Positions 27,000 through 36,004 of a stretch of 64,000 nt of DNA are shown here, piece by piece. Every line of letters starts with the position of its first letter. The first letter of the stretch is position 1. Source of the stretch: Streptomyces durocortorensis (GTDB taxonomy: Bacteria > Actinomycetota > Actinomycetes > Streptomycetales > Streptomycetaceae); contig NZ_CP134500.1 in the NCBI RefSeq assembly GCF_031760065.1, positions 806,001-870,000 on the forward strand, written 5' to 3'. The notes under the pieces were generated by a model. The model was not told the DNA's origin. It searched no databases and saw nothing but the letters and a program-made list of their open reading frames with translations. The position numbers and the translations under genes are program-made.

Positions 27000-29900
27000 C
27001 GTTGCGTGTCCCCTTCGGGGGAGGACGGGAGCGGGGCGGTGAGGTTCGGGGTGTCCAGCCGGGTGAGCTGGACGGGGGTAGTGCCGAGCCTGCGGTGCAG
27101 CAACAGGCCCCGGCCCTTCTTGCGTTTGGCCGAACGGTGGCCCCAGATGGCCGGTTCGTCCTTGGGGATGCTCATCAGCACTCCGGGCACGTTGAGTTCA
27201 CGGGCGCGGCTGATCACGGGGTCGCCGCTGCCCCGGGCGCCCCCGCCCGCCTGCCGTGCGGCGTACAGGTGCAGCCCGACGGCGCGGGCCTGGGGCAGGA
27301 AGTCCACCAGGGGGCGCAGGGGGTTGCCCGCGGAGGTGGCCACGAGGTCGTAGTCGTCGACGATCAGATAGATCTCCGGGCCCGTCCACCAGGAGCGGGA
27401 GCGCAGTTCCTCGGGCGTCACCCCGGGACCGGGCAGCCGCTTCCGGAAGCCCTCGACGAGCCCGGTGACGATGTCCACGGACATCTCGTGCGTCGTGGAG
27501 TACCCGAGCAGGCTCGGCCCGTCGAACTCACTCAGCATCGTCATCCGGTAGTCGAACACGACGAGCTTGGCCTGCTCCGGGGTCCAGGTGTCGACGACCT
27601 GCCGGGCCACCGAGCGCAGCAGGCCGGTCTTCCCGGTCTCGCTGTCGCCGATCGCGATGAGGCCGTTGTCCTCACCGGGCCGGAAGACGACGGGCTCCAG
27701 CCGCGTGCCCTCGACGCCGATGACCACCCCCGCGGCCGACGATCCCGTTGCGGCCGGGCGCCCGGTGTAGGGGTAGGAGTCGGGCAGCATACGCACCCGG
27801 GGCGCGGGCGGGCCGTTCCACGCCTGGGCGACGCGGCGCACCAGGTCGGCGACGCCTTCGGCCAGTTCCTCGTCTCCGTGGCGGCCGTCCAGCCGGGGGA
27901 CGGCGGCCAGGAAGTGCAGCTTGTCGGTGGTCAGCCCGCGGCCCGGGCGGTCGGCGGGGACGGCGCGCTGGAGCTTGCGGTCGACCTCCGAGTCCAGCGC
28001 GTCGCCCAGCTTCAGCTCGACCTTGGTGCCGATGAGGTCCCGCATGCCGAGGCGCAGGTCCATCCAGCGGTTGCCGGTCACCACGAGGTGGATGCCGAAG
28101 GTCAGCATCCGTCCGGCGACGCCCATCAGCGTCGTCTCCAGGTCGGGGAAGTGCTGCCGGAGCACCTGCCAGCCGTCGATGACGAGGAAGACGTCACCGA
28201 ACGCGTCGTCGGCCCGGCCCTCGGCGCGCAGTCTGCGGTAGTCGGCCATGGCGTCCACGCCCAGTTCCCGGAAGCGCAGTTCGCGCTGTTCGAGGACCTC
28301 CAGCACCTCCGCGACCGTTCGGTTGACCGCCTCGGGGTCCAGTCGGCTCGCGACTCCGCCGATGTGCGGCAGGCCGCCGAGGGCAAAGAGGGTGCCGGAG
28401 AAGTCCAGGCAGAAGAACTGCGCCTCGACGGGGGTGTGGCGCAGGGCGAGCGAGGCGATGAGGCTGCGCACGACCGTGGACTTGCCGCTGCGGGGTCCGC
28501 CGACGACGGCGACGTGCCCGCCCGCGCCCGACAGGTCCAGCGCGTACGGTTCTCGGCGCTGGTGGTAGGGCTTGTCGACGGTGCCGATGACGGCCTCCAT
28601 GACCGGCCTGCCGGGTGCCGTGCCCAGTCCCCGGCCCTCGCGGACGGCCAGGTCCGGGCAGAGGGCGTCCAGACTGTCGGGCTCGTCCAGCGGCGGCTGC
28701 CACACCTGGTGGGCCTGGGGGCCGCGGCCCACCATCTGCTCGGTCATCACCGCGAGCACGGTCGTCGACAGATCCTCCTCCTGCCCGAACTCGTCGTCCG
28801 CCAGGACCGGTTCGGGGGCGGCGGGCTCCCGCAGCTCCGCGGGCACGGGCAGATGTCCGGCGGGGAAGGGCCGGACGTCCACCGGGCCGCCCAGGACGAG
28901 CGGGCTGCCCTCGCCCGCCGTGCGGTAGGCGCCGGAGACGTAGGCGGCCCGGAACCGCTTGAGGCTCGTCATGTCGGTCCGCAGATAGCCGTGGCCCGGG
29001 GCGCTCGGCAGGTGGTGGGCGTCGGTGACGCCGATCGCGGCGCGGCTCTCCTGCTCGGAGAAGGTACGCAGACCGATCCGGTACGACAGATGCGCCTCCA
29101 GGCCGCGCAGCCGCCCCTCGTCCAACCGCTGCGAGGCGAGCAGGAGATGGAGTCCGAGCGACCGGCCGAGCCGGCCGATCTGCACGAACAGTTCGGCGAA
29201 ATCCGGTTTCTGGGCGAGGAGTTCGGAGAACTCGTCGACGACGATGAACAGGCTGGGCAGGGGCGGAAGATCGGCTCCCCGCTGACGGGCCCGTTCGTAG
29301 TCGCGCACGGAAACCAGGTTTCCGGCGTCCCGCAGGACCTCCTGGCGCCGGTTCATCTCCCCCGCCATGACCTCCTGCATGCGGTCGACGAGGGTGAGGT
29401 CGTCCTCCAGGTTGGTGATGACGGCGGCCACATGCGGCAGCTCGGCCATCCCGGCGAAGGTAGCGCCGCCCTTGAAGTCGACCAGGACCAGGTTGAGCTG
29501 ATCGGGCGAGTGGGTGGCCGCCATGGCGAGGACGAGGGTGCGCAGCAGCTCGGACTTGCCGGAACCGGTGGCGCCGACGAGGAGCCCGTGCGGCCCCATG
29601 CCGTTCTGCGCCGACTCCTTGATGTCCAGGTCGAGGACGCCCCCGTCGGCGGCCAGGCCGATGGGAACCCGCAGCCGGTCCCGCAGGGGCCGCGGCCGCC
29701 ACAGCTCGGCCAGGTCGAGCCGGCCCGCGTCCCGTACGCCGATGAGGCCGGGCAGGGTGGTGTCGGCGGTGTCCAGGTCCTCGGTCTGTACGGTCTTGGC
29801 GTCCAGCCGGAACCCGGCGAGCTGCTGGGCCAGCGCCTCGGCCTCGGCGACGGAGAGCGCGTCCGCCGCGCCGAGTTCGTCGTACGCCTCACCGCTGCGC

Positions 29901-31015
29901 ACCCGCAGGACGCCGTCCGCGGTCGTCAGGGCCAGTCCGTGGGCGTCCCCGAGCGGTGCGGCCCGCCCTGAGAGGTCCAGGACGGTGGTGCCGTGCAGGC
30001 CGTCCGGGTCGATCAGGGCCTCCGCCCCCAGGGCCAGTCCGCCGTCGAGCACGACGAGCAGGTGCGGCAGCTCCGGGTCGGGTTCGGCGTCGCGATGGAA
30101 GCGGGTGCGTCGGGCGAGTTCGGCGCCCAGCAGGTCCTCAAGACCGGCCAGCGAGGTGTGCACGAGCCGCACCGGCCCGGCGTGGTCCACGTCCTCCGGG
30201 TGGTGGGCGTGCGGCAGCCACTTGACCCAGCTCCAGTCCGCGCCCTCCGGGTCCGCGGTGCACACCAGGACCCGCAGGTCGCGCGGGGCGTGGAAGGTGA
30301 CGGCCTGCGCGACGACGGCCCGCGCCAGGGCCCGGGCCTCCTCGGCCTCGCCCTCCAGGGACAGACAGGCGAAGCGGCGCAGCGCCAGTTGCACCGGCAG
30401 CTCCGGTACGACGGAGTGCGTGTTGACGAACCGCTTGAGCGCGACGGCCGCGACCGGGTCCAGGTCCTCGACCGGGGCGGACTCACCGGGCACGAGCGGG
30501 GTGGCCAGATAGCGGGCGCCGGTACCGATCCGGACGACCCCGAAGTCCTCGTCCCCCGCGCGCCGCTCCCACAGCCGTCGCCCTGCCACGATCCCCCACA
30601 GCGTGCCGGGGGCGGGAGCGCCCCACAGCAGAGCCGTGCGCTGGGCCAGCGCGGTGCGCCGCACCTCGGACCGGGTCCGCTCCAGATAGCGGAGGTAGTC
30701 CCGCCGCTGGTTCTGCGCCTGTCCCTTGGTCTGGCCGCGCTGCCGCATGAGCGAGCCGACGACCATGGCCACGGAGGAGACGAGGAACATCGTGCCGACG
30801 ATGTACCCGATCGGCCCGCGCCCCATGGTCAGCATGTAGAGGACGGACCCGAGCCCGGACAGCGCGGGCAGGGCGGTGAGCCAGACGTTGTTGTTCTGGT
30901 CGGGCTGCGGGAGTTGCGGCGGCGCCTTGAGGACGACGTCGCCGGACGGCAGGCTGGGCTGCTGGGCGCGGGCGGGGCGGCGGAAGGCGGCGGTGGGGCC
31001 GGGGGTGGTGGTCAT
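26996..31015 (-). CDS. eccC: type VII secretion motor ATPase EccC
   Basis: A 1339-residue single-chain EccCab FtsK/SpoIIIE-family ATPase. Two membrane helices (VWLTALPALSGLGSVLYMLT, IGYIVGTMFLVSSVAMVVGSL) precede three ATPase domains with intact P-loops at residues 481-488 (GATGSGKS), 839-846 (GGPRSGKS) and 1123-1130 (GDSETGKT). Walker B strands are visible in all three (FIVVDEFSE, VFLVIDGWQ, IYLIVDDYD). EccC recognises substrate C-termini and drives export. Its ATG (31015) lies three bases after the stop of the 806-residue gene, and its stop overlaps eccD. Confidence 0.97.
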   Translation of the reverse strand: MTTTPGPTAAFRRPARAQQPSLPSGDVVLKAPPQLPQPDQNNNVWLTALPALSGLGSVLYMLTMGRGPIGYIVGTMFLVSSVAMVVGSLMRQRGQTKGQAQNQRRDYLRYLERTRSEVRRTALAQRTALLWGAPAPGTLWGIVAGRRLWERRAGDEDFGVVRIGTGARYLATPLVPGESAPVEDLDPVAAVALKRFVNTHSVVPELPVQLALRRFACLSLEGEAEEARALARAVVAQAVTFHAPRDLRVLVCTADPEGADWSWVKWLPHAHHPEDVDHAGPVRLVHTSLAGLEDLLGAELARRTRFHRDAEPDPELPHLLVVLDGGLALGAEALIDPDGLHGTTVLDLSGRAAPLGDAHGLALTTADGVLRVRSGEAYDELGAADALSVAEAEALAQQLAGFRLDAKTVQTEDLDTADTTLPGLIGVRDAGRLDLAELWRPRPLRDRLRVPIGLAADGGVLDLDIKESAQNGMGPHGLLVGATGSGKSELLRTLVLAMAATHSPDQLNLVLVDFKGGATFAGMAELPHVAAVITNLEDDLTLVDRMQEVMAGEMNRRQEVLRDAGNLVSVRDYERARQRGADLPPLPSLFIVVDEFSELLAQKPDFAELFVQIGRLGRSLGLHLLLASQRLDEGRLRGLEAHLSYRIGLRTFSEQESRAAIGVTDAHHLPSAPGHGYLRTDMTSLKRFRAAYVSGAYRTAGEGSPLVLGGPVDVRPFPAGHLPVPAELREPAAPEPVLADDEFGQEEDLSTTVLAVMTEQMVGRGPQAHQVWQPPLDEPDSLDALCPDLAVREGRGLGTAPGRPVMEAVIGTVDKPYHQRREPYALDLSGAGGHVAVVGGPRSGKSTVVRSLIASLALRHTPVEAQFFCLDFSGTLFALGGLPHIGGVASRLDPEAVNRTVAEVLEVLEQRELRFRELGVDAMADYRRLRAEGRADDAFGDVFLVIDGWQVLRQHFPDLETTLMGVAGRMLTFGIHLVVTGNRWMDLRLGMRDLIGTKVELKLGDALDSEVDRKLQRAVPADRPGRGLTTDKLHFLAAVPRLDGRHGDEELAEGVADLVRRVAQAWNGPPAPRVRMLPDSYPYTGRPAATGSSAAGVVIGVEGTRLEPVVFRPGEDNGLIAIGDSETGKTGLLRSVARQVVDTWTPEQAKLVVFDYRMTMLSEFDGPSLLGYSTTHEMSVDIVTGLVEGFRKRLPGPGVTPEELRSRSWWTGPEIYLIVDDYDLVATSAGNPLRPLVDFLPQARAVGLHLYAARQAGGGARGSGDPVISRARELNVPGVLMSIPKDEPAIWGHRSAKRKKGRGLLLHRRLGTTPVQLTRLDTPNLTAPLPSSPEGDTQR

Positions 31016-31018
31016 GGG

Positions 31019-33439
31019 TCAGGACGTCCCGGAGGCCCGGCGGTTGGACGAGTACGCCTCGCCGAGTTTCCCGGCGGAATCGGTGTAGGTCGCCTCGACG
31101 GTGTCGAGGACGTCCTGGAGATCCGAGTGGTCGATGTCCACCATGGCCGGGTTCCCTTCGCCGTCGGCCTCGTCGATGGACCGGCCGTCGTAGTAGTCGG
31201 CCAGTTCCTCGGAGCCGTACCCGGCTCCGATGGCCGCTTCGGCCACCGTCCTGCGCAGCGACCAGTCGCCGACGACGGCGCTGTCGTAGTTCAGGTCGGC
31301 CGCGAGCGCGGGGGCCTCGGGGTTGTTCTGGGCCAGCGATCCGGCGGCGCCCACCCCTGCGGCGGCGAGACCCCAACTGGTGGTCGCGGCACCCCCGGTG
31401 GCCACGGCGGCACCCACGCCGGTGATCGCCGTCGCCGCCGCGAGCCTCTGCTTCGCGCGCTGCTCGGCCGCCTTGTCCTCGTCGTCCTGGACGTCCACGA
31501 CGATCTGGTCGTACGCACCGGCGACGGCACCGTCCAGGGCACCGAGGTCGCCGAGGATCCGTTGACGGTCGGACTCGCTCGACCCCTCGCCGAAGGCGTC
31601 CGCCGCCCGTACGGTGTAGTAGGTCTCCAGGCCCGTCTCCCACTGGTTGAGCACACTCTGTTCCGACTTGCCGAGGTACATGAAGAGTTCGTGCCGGTGG
31701 TCGGCGCTGAGCCGGAACTGGTTCCCCTCCTCGTCGAAGTAGCTGTAGGTCAGGGAGTTGTCGCCGTTCTGGCGGCCCGACACCTCGGTGAGGTAGTCGA
31801 GGTAGCCGAGCGACACGTCCTTGACGGCGGCCTGCATGTCCGCGGTGGCCGCCCCGTAGGGATTGCCCTCCAGGTCCGCCAGCGACGACAGGGTGTCCTG
31901 CCCCCGGGCGATGGAGTCGAGCAGGTTGAAGGCGGCACGCCGCTGGTCGCCCCTGGGGTCCTCGCCCTCGGCGGGCAGGGTCGCGGAGCGGATGAGGTCG
32001 CCCGCCGCGCCGGGGTCCTCCCAGCTGGCGCTCAGCATCCACTCGCGGAAGTAGTCGTCGTTGATGAGGGTCGCGGAGGCCACATCGTTCAGGGCCACCG
32101 AGCGCAGGGCCGCGCTCGCACCCGACATCTCCAGGTCCCCGGCCCCTGCCTGGCTGCTGACCAGGTCGACCCCGTTCTCGGCCCACAGGGCGGCGTACGC
32201 CAGGTCCTGACTGAAGCCGGTGCCCGCCCGTGCCGTGGCGTTCCCCATCAGGTCGCCGAAGCCGTCGAAGAGCCGGTAGTGCTCGATCTGCTCCTCGAAC
32301 GGCCTGTTCACGATGTCGTCCGGATCCCGGACCATGGCGGCGATCGGCTCGGGAAGCCGGTCGAAGTGCGACGGCTGGTGGGTGTCGAGGCCGCCGACCT
32401 CGGGGTTGGTCATGACGTTGATGCCGTTGGCGGCGGCGCGCTGAGCCGTCCGGATGGCCTCGGCCGCGGCGGGGCCGTCGCGGTTCGGATCGGACTCCAG
32501 CTCGCCGAGCGCCGCCAGCCCCTCCGAACCCAGGGAGTCGTAGAAGCCGGTCAGGTAGGCGAGCTGCTCCTCCGTGAGCTGCTCGGGGTCGACGGCCATC
32601 TCGCCGTTCTCGTCCAGGACGCCGCCCATGGCGTCCTCCAGGCCCTGGGTGTAACGGGACACGGCGGCCGGATCGGGGTTCTCCCTCTCCAGCTCCAGCG
32701 CGAGCTGCTCCCCCTCGTACTCCGCCCTGCCCTCCGAGTACCACAGGTCCAGCGGTGTGCTGCCGGTGTCGTAGCCGTCCTCGGCCAACCGGTCCTCGCG
32801 GTTGCTCAGGAAGCCGTAGTAGTCGTCGAGTTCGTCCGTCATCCGGTCGTACACGTCGGCGCCGTACTTCCCGGCCCGATCGGTGTAGGCGTTCTCGATG
32901 ATGGAGCGGACGTTGGCGCGGGGGAAGGCCTCCACCTCGCTGGTGTGGCTCTCGCCGTGCCCGGACCACGAGTAGCGGGATTCGGGGTCCAGGCTGTTCA
33001 GGTCGTCCTCAAGGGACTCGATCTCCTCGTTCGCCTGCCCCGCGTACCACTCCCGCCAGTACTCAAGACCCATCTCCCCGACGATGGAGTCGTCCACGTA
33101 CGTGCGGGTGGCCTCCATCTCCTCCTTGATCTCGCCGAGAGTGGTGGAGACAACGCGCAGCCCGGCCTCGCCGAGGTCGTCGTAGGTCTGCTCCAGGTGG
33201 GCTGCGCCGTCCTCGTAGATGGCGTTGGAGCCCCGGGTGCCCGCCCGTTGCTCCAGGTCGGAGGCGTACTGGGACACCGAGCCGGTCTCGGCGGCCTCCT
33301 CGGCGCCGTTCTTGAAGATCGACGCGAGGGCGTCGACCGCCTCGGGGTCCGTGTCCTTCTTGAAATCCGTCCGCAGCTTGTAGGGGTCGCAGCCCGCCGC
33401 CTCGACGAGCATGGCGCGGGTGATGGTGAATCCAGACAC
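31019..33439 (-). CDS. large acidic type VII-associated protein, putative substrate
   Basis: An 806-residue, strongly acidic, mostly alpha-helical protein, starting at GTG 33439 behind AGGAAAA. It has no signal peptide. It is rich in Asp/Glu and Tyr; a glycine/alanine hydrophobic patch (AITGVGAAVATGGAATTSWGLAAAGVGAAGS) lies at about residues 660-690. It recalls large DUF6571-like actinobacterial proteins encoded in ESX loci, which are likely exported by the neighbouring machinery. No known toxin or enzyme motif was found. It is the last gene before eccC (3-base gap), so it is coexpressed with the apparatus. Alternatives: a chaperone or scaffold for the small substrates. Confidence 0.8.
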   Translation of the reverse strand: MSGFTITRAMLVEAAGCDPYKLRTDFKKDTDPEAVDALASIFKNGAEEAAETGSVSQYASDLEQRAGTRGSNAIYEDGAAHLEQTYDDLGEAGLRVVSTTLGEIKEEMEATRTYVDDSIVGEMGLEYWREWYAGQANEEIESLEDDLNSLDPESRYSWSGHGESHTSEVEAFPRANVRSIIENAYTDRAGKYGADVYDRMTDELDDYYGFLSNREDRLAEDGYDTGSTPLDLWYSEGRAEYEGEQLALELERENPDPAAVSRYTQGLEDAMGGVLDENGEMAVDPEQLTEEQLAYLTGFYDSLGSEGLAALGELESDPNRDGPAAAEAIRTAQRAAANGINVMTNPEVGGLDTHQPSHFDRLPEPIAAMVRDPDDIVNRPFEEQIEHYRLFDGFGDLMGNATARAGTGFSQDLAYAALWAENGVDLVSSQAGAGDLEMSGASAALRSVALNDVASATLINDDYFREWMLSASWEDPGAAGDLIRSATLPAEGEDPRGDQRRAAFNLLDSIARGQDTLSSLADLEGNPYGAATADMQAAVKDVSLGYLDYLTEVSGRQNGDNSLTYSYFDEEGNQFRLSADHRHELFMYLGKSEQSVLNQWETGLETYYTVRAADAFGEGSSESDRQRILGDLGALDGAVAGAYDQIVVDVQDDEDKAAEQRAKQRLAAATAITGVGAAVATGGAATTSWGLAAAGVGAAGSLAQNNPEAPALAADLNYDSAVVGDWSLRRTVAEAAIGAGYGSEELADYYDGRSIDEADGEGNPAMVDIDHSDLQDVLDTVEATYTDSAGKLGEAYSSNRRASGTS

Positions 33440-33496
33440 GGCTTTTCCTGAGCGTGGGAGGAGAGTGGGAAGAGGAGGCGTGGGGGCCGGGGTCGG

Positions 33497-33847
33497 CTAC
33501 ATGCCGTCCGCGACCGCCCGCACCACAGCCGCGTCAGCGGGAGTCTGCAGCGCCGTACGGGCCCGGATGTCGGTGTCCTCGCCGAGGTCCGCCGTCGTCG
33601 CGCCGCCGTGGCCGATGACGTCGCGGTCCTCCTGGGCCCGGCGGGTGCGCCGGGTGCGGTCGGTGGTGCCTTGGTTGAGGCCCGCCGTGTAGGAGGCGGC
33701 GCGGGTACCGCCGAACTCGCCGGACGTGGCCGTGGTGTTGGCCAGGCGGCGGGACAGGCTGTCCGCGCCGTCGGCGGCCTCGCGGTTGTGCCGGGCGCTG
33801 GTCCGGAACTCTTCGGGCAGGTACTCCAGATCGCCTTCGTCGCTCAC
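33497..33847 (-). CDS. small EspC/DUF2580-like helical protein
   Basis: A 116-residue hydrophilic protein starting at GTG 33847 after AGGAG. The segment ADSLSRRLANTTATSGEFGGTRAASYTAGL resembles the EspC/DUF2580 group of ESX-associated proteins, in which an F-G pair replaces W-x-G in the turn. A YxxxE pattern (YLPEE) is near the N-terminus rather than the usual C-terminal position. The tail is basic in the middle (RTRRTRRAQEDR). Probably a secreted partner of the large upstream or downstream proteins; the family assignment is tentative. Confidence 0.7.
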   Translation of the reverse strand: MSDEGDLEYLPEEFRTSARHNREAADGADSLSRRLANTTATSGEFGGTRAASYTAGLNQGTTDRTRRTRRAQEDRDVIGHGGATTADLGEDTDIRARTALQTPADAAVVRAVADGM

Positions 33848-33887
33848 CGGTCTACTCCTGTCGGGCGTCGTCCGTCACGGGTCGAGA

Positions 33888-33905
33888 CACCCCCCTGGGG
33901 GGGTG
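33888..33905 (-). repeat. CACCCCCC/GGGGGGTG palindrome between substrate genes
   Basis: An 8-bp inverted repeat (arms 33888-33895 and 33898-33905 with only TG between) lies in the 66-base gap between the PPE-like gene and the EspC-like gene. The tight turn makes a hairpin less stable than its length suggests; it could be a pause, an mRNA processing point or a protein site that adjusts the ratio of the two products. Confidence 0.6.
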
Positions 33906-33913
33906 CTGTCAGC

Positions 33914-35266
33914 TCACTCGCCGAGCACACCGCCGGTGGCCCGGCCGCGCCGCCGCCAGACCTCGGGGTCCTCGGTCAGATCGGTGGGGGCGCCGGGACG
34001 GCCGGTGCGGTCCGGGCGGCCCAGCGTGCCCCGGGCCGCGGCGGCGGGCGGCGGGGCGGCGGGCGTACCGGTGAGCCGGTGGCGGGCGCCCGCGTCGGCG
34101 GTCCGGCCCCGCCAGGTGCCCGCCGACGCGGTCATCGCGGGTCGGCGGGCGGCTGCCGGGCCGCCGCCCCGGGCACCGGCCGCGCCGGAGCCGTGGGCGC
34201 CGGGCGGCGGCAGGTAGGGTCGCCCGCCCTGCGCCGCCTCTCGCATCGCCATCCGTCCGGCGACCCCGGCCCGCCGGTCGAGCTGGTGTGCGGCCTGGCG
34301 GGCCACCTGGCCCTGGGCCGGGCCCGCGTGGGCGATGCTGGGCGGCATGGCGCCCCCGTACATGCCGGCGAAGACGGCAGCGCCGGCGCCGCCCGCGAGG
34401 GCGGTGGGCGCCAGGCCGGGGCCGCCGACCAGGCCGGTCGGGCCGCCGGTCAGTCCCGCGAGACGGGTGGCGTACTCGGTGACCTCGCCGAAGGGCCGCC
34501 CGGTGACCGGGTCGATCCAACGTCCGGAGGACGGGTCGAACTCCCGCCCGGTGGCGGGGTCCACGAGGAACCCGGTGTTCGGTGAGCGCACCCAGCCCGC
34601 GAAGTCCCCGCCGTCCGGGCCGATGACGCCGGAGTAGGGGTAGTCGCCCATGCCGACCCGGCTGCCGTTGGGGGCGGTGGCGTAGGCGGCCTGCTGCGCA
34701 CCGCCGCCCGCCTCCGCCCCCGGGCCGCCCGCCCCACCCCCGTAGGTGCGGGTCGGCCCTCCCCCGCCGGCCGAACCCACGTCCGGCGCGGCCGGGGCGT
34801 TGCCTCCGGTCACCCTGGCGTAGACGGCGTCCAGCGCCGCCAGCTCCTTGCGGGCGGCATCGGTCAGTTCGCCCATGCGATCCTGGTGCATGGACGCCGC
34901 GGTCATCACATCGGCTTGCGTCTTCTCGTTGCGCAGCCGCTCCTGCTCGTCGTAGCGGTCCTCCAGCTCCATGACGCGCTCGACGGTGGCGGACGTGGAG
35001 TCGGCGGCCGTCTGGAGCTGTCCGGCGATGGCGGCGGCCACGGCGCTCGCGCCGTCCCCCCAGCCTCCGACGGCGGTGAGCCGGTCGGCCAGCTCCAGCA
35101 GGCCCACACCCGGTTCGGCCTCGGCGTCCCCGGCGATCCCCCGCAGCGTGTCCTTGCTGCGGGTGGCGGCGCCGGCCAGCGCCAGCCAGGCCCCGGCCGC
35201 CGCCCGCATCCCGTACTCGCTGGGGCTGTAGACCGTTCGCGCGGTCTCCCGGAAGTCGTCAGCCAT
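33914..35266 (-). CDS. PPE-like type VII protein with DPxTG repeats
   Basis: A 450-residue protein. The first 150 residues are helical, as in PPE/WXG partners (AAAGAWLALAGAATRSKDTLRGIAG ... VERVMELEDRYDEQERLRNEK), with a YxxxE (Y105-E109). A Gly-rich linker (about 165-190) follows. Residues 232-260 hold three near-copies of a DPxTGR/DPSSGR unit, then an Ala/Gly/Pro/Arg-rich low-complexity tail to the end. No signal peptide, as expected for a type VII substrate. The stop is three bases before the next gene upstream on the strand; the cluster reads as one operon. Function unknown. Confidence 0.75.
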   Translation of the reverse strand: MADDFRETARTVYSPSEYGMRAAAGAWLALAGAATRSKDTLRGIAGDAEAEPGVGLLELADRLTAVGGWGDGASAVAAAIAGQLQTAADSTSATVERVMELEDRYDEQERLRNEKTQADVMTAASMHQDRMGELTDAARKELAALDAVYARVTGGNAPAAPDVGSAGGGGPTRTYGGGAGGPGAEAGGGAQQAAYATAPNGSRVGMGDYPYSGVIGPDGGDFAGWVRSPNTGFLVDPATGREFDPSSGRWIDPVTGRPFGEVTEYATRLAGLTGGPTGLVGGPGLAPTALAGGAGAAVFAGMYGGAMPPSIAHAGPAQGQVARQAAHQLDRRAGVAGRMAMREAAQGGRPYLPPPGAHGSGAAGARGGGPAAARRPAMTASAGTWRGRTADAGARHRLTGTPAAPPPAAAARGTLGRPDRTGRPGAPTDLTEDPEVWRRRGRATGGVLGE

Positions 35267-35269
35267 CGC

Positions 35270-35617
35270 TCACCGCACCTCCTGGAACTGGCCGCCGCCC
35301 GAGCTCTGGGCCAGCTTCTGCTGGAACGCCGCTTCCTCGTCCGTCATGTCGGCGATCTCCCCTGCCGTGCCGGCGTTCCCCGCGATGTTGTCCACCGAGA
35401 TGCCCGCGCGTTCCAGCTCGGCGAGCATCGCGGAGGCGGCCCCGGCCAGCGCCGCTTCGGCCGCCGCGCCGTTGGCCACCGTGCCGAACACCCCGTCCAC
35501 CGAGGCGATCTCGACGAAACGCGAGCGCATCTGCCCGAGTCCGTCCAGGTCGCCGGTGCGGTTCTGTACGTTGTAGAGCTCGTCGGAGTTGTGGTGCTCG
35601 GTGTCCCCCGCACCCAT
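35270..35617 (-). CDS. small WXG100-like type VII substrate
   Basis: A 115-residue helical protein starting at ATG 35617 (MGAGDTEHHNSDEL...). Two helices flank a turn at FGTVANG, in the place where WXG100 proteins have W-x-G. The C-terminus is Gln/Gly-rich (QQKLAQSSGGGQFQEVR). It ends three bases before the PPE-like gene, so the two may be made together and form a heterodimer as PE-PPE pairs do. The longer open frame upstream overlaps the preceding gene and was not used. Confidence 0.75.
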   Translation of the reverse strand: MGAGDTEHHNSDELYNVQNRTGDLDGLGQMRSRFVEIASVDGVFGTVANGAAAEAALAGAASAMLAELERAGISVDNIAGNAGTAGEIADMTDEEAAFQQKLAQSSGGGQFQEVR

Positions 35618-35664
35618 GTCCCGCTGTTCCTTCCTCTGTACCCGGTGCCCCTGCTCGGCCCGTC

Positions 35665-35961
35665 TCAGAGACTCGCGGCCCGGCGCATGGCCTCGCCACC
35701 GTCGGCCGCGATCTCCCGGGTCCGGCCGACCGCCGTGTTCTGGAGCCCGAGGTCGTCCACGTAACTCTGCACATCCCGCTGGTACTTCTCGTTGCGTTCG
35801 CTCAGGACGCCCGCGAGACCCGCGTCGATGTCCCCGTCCGGGAAGAGTGCGCCGATCTGCGTCATCACGTCGCTCCAGATCTCGTTGCACTCCTCGACCT
35901 GGAGTGTTCCGACGCGCTGGACATCCGCCATGCCCAGGTCCTGGAACCGGTAGTGCCCCAT
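35665..35961 (-). CDS. small WXG100-like protein
   Basis: A 98-residue helical protein with GAGGGG before the ATG at 35961. The central turn reads LFPDGD instead of W-x-G. The helices are amphipathic and acidic (NEIWSDVMTQIGALFPDGDIDAGLAGVLSERNEKYQRDVQSYVDDLG). Length is typical for ESX substrates (about 100 residues). It is the second gene after the SARP-type operator. Likely pairs with the product of 36005-36343. Confidence 0.72.
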   Translation of the reverse strand: MGHYRFQDLGMADVQRVGTLQVEECNEIWSDVMTQIGALFPDGDIDAGLAGVLSERNEKYQRDVQSYVDDLGLQNTAVGRTREIAADGGEAMRRAASL

Positions 35962-36004
35962 CTGACTTGTCCCCTCGTGGTGGTTGAGCTCGTCGCGGCG
36001 CGCG

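Noticed and set aside
29993..33451. Plus-strand open frame of 1152 codons opposite eccC and the 806-residue gene
   Set aside because: Antisense shadow: low-complexity composition and no motif, while the minus strand encodes clear proteins.
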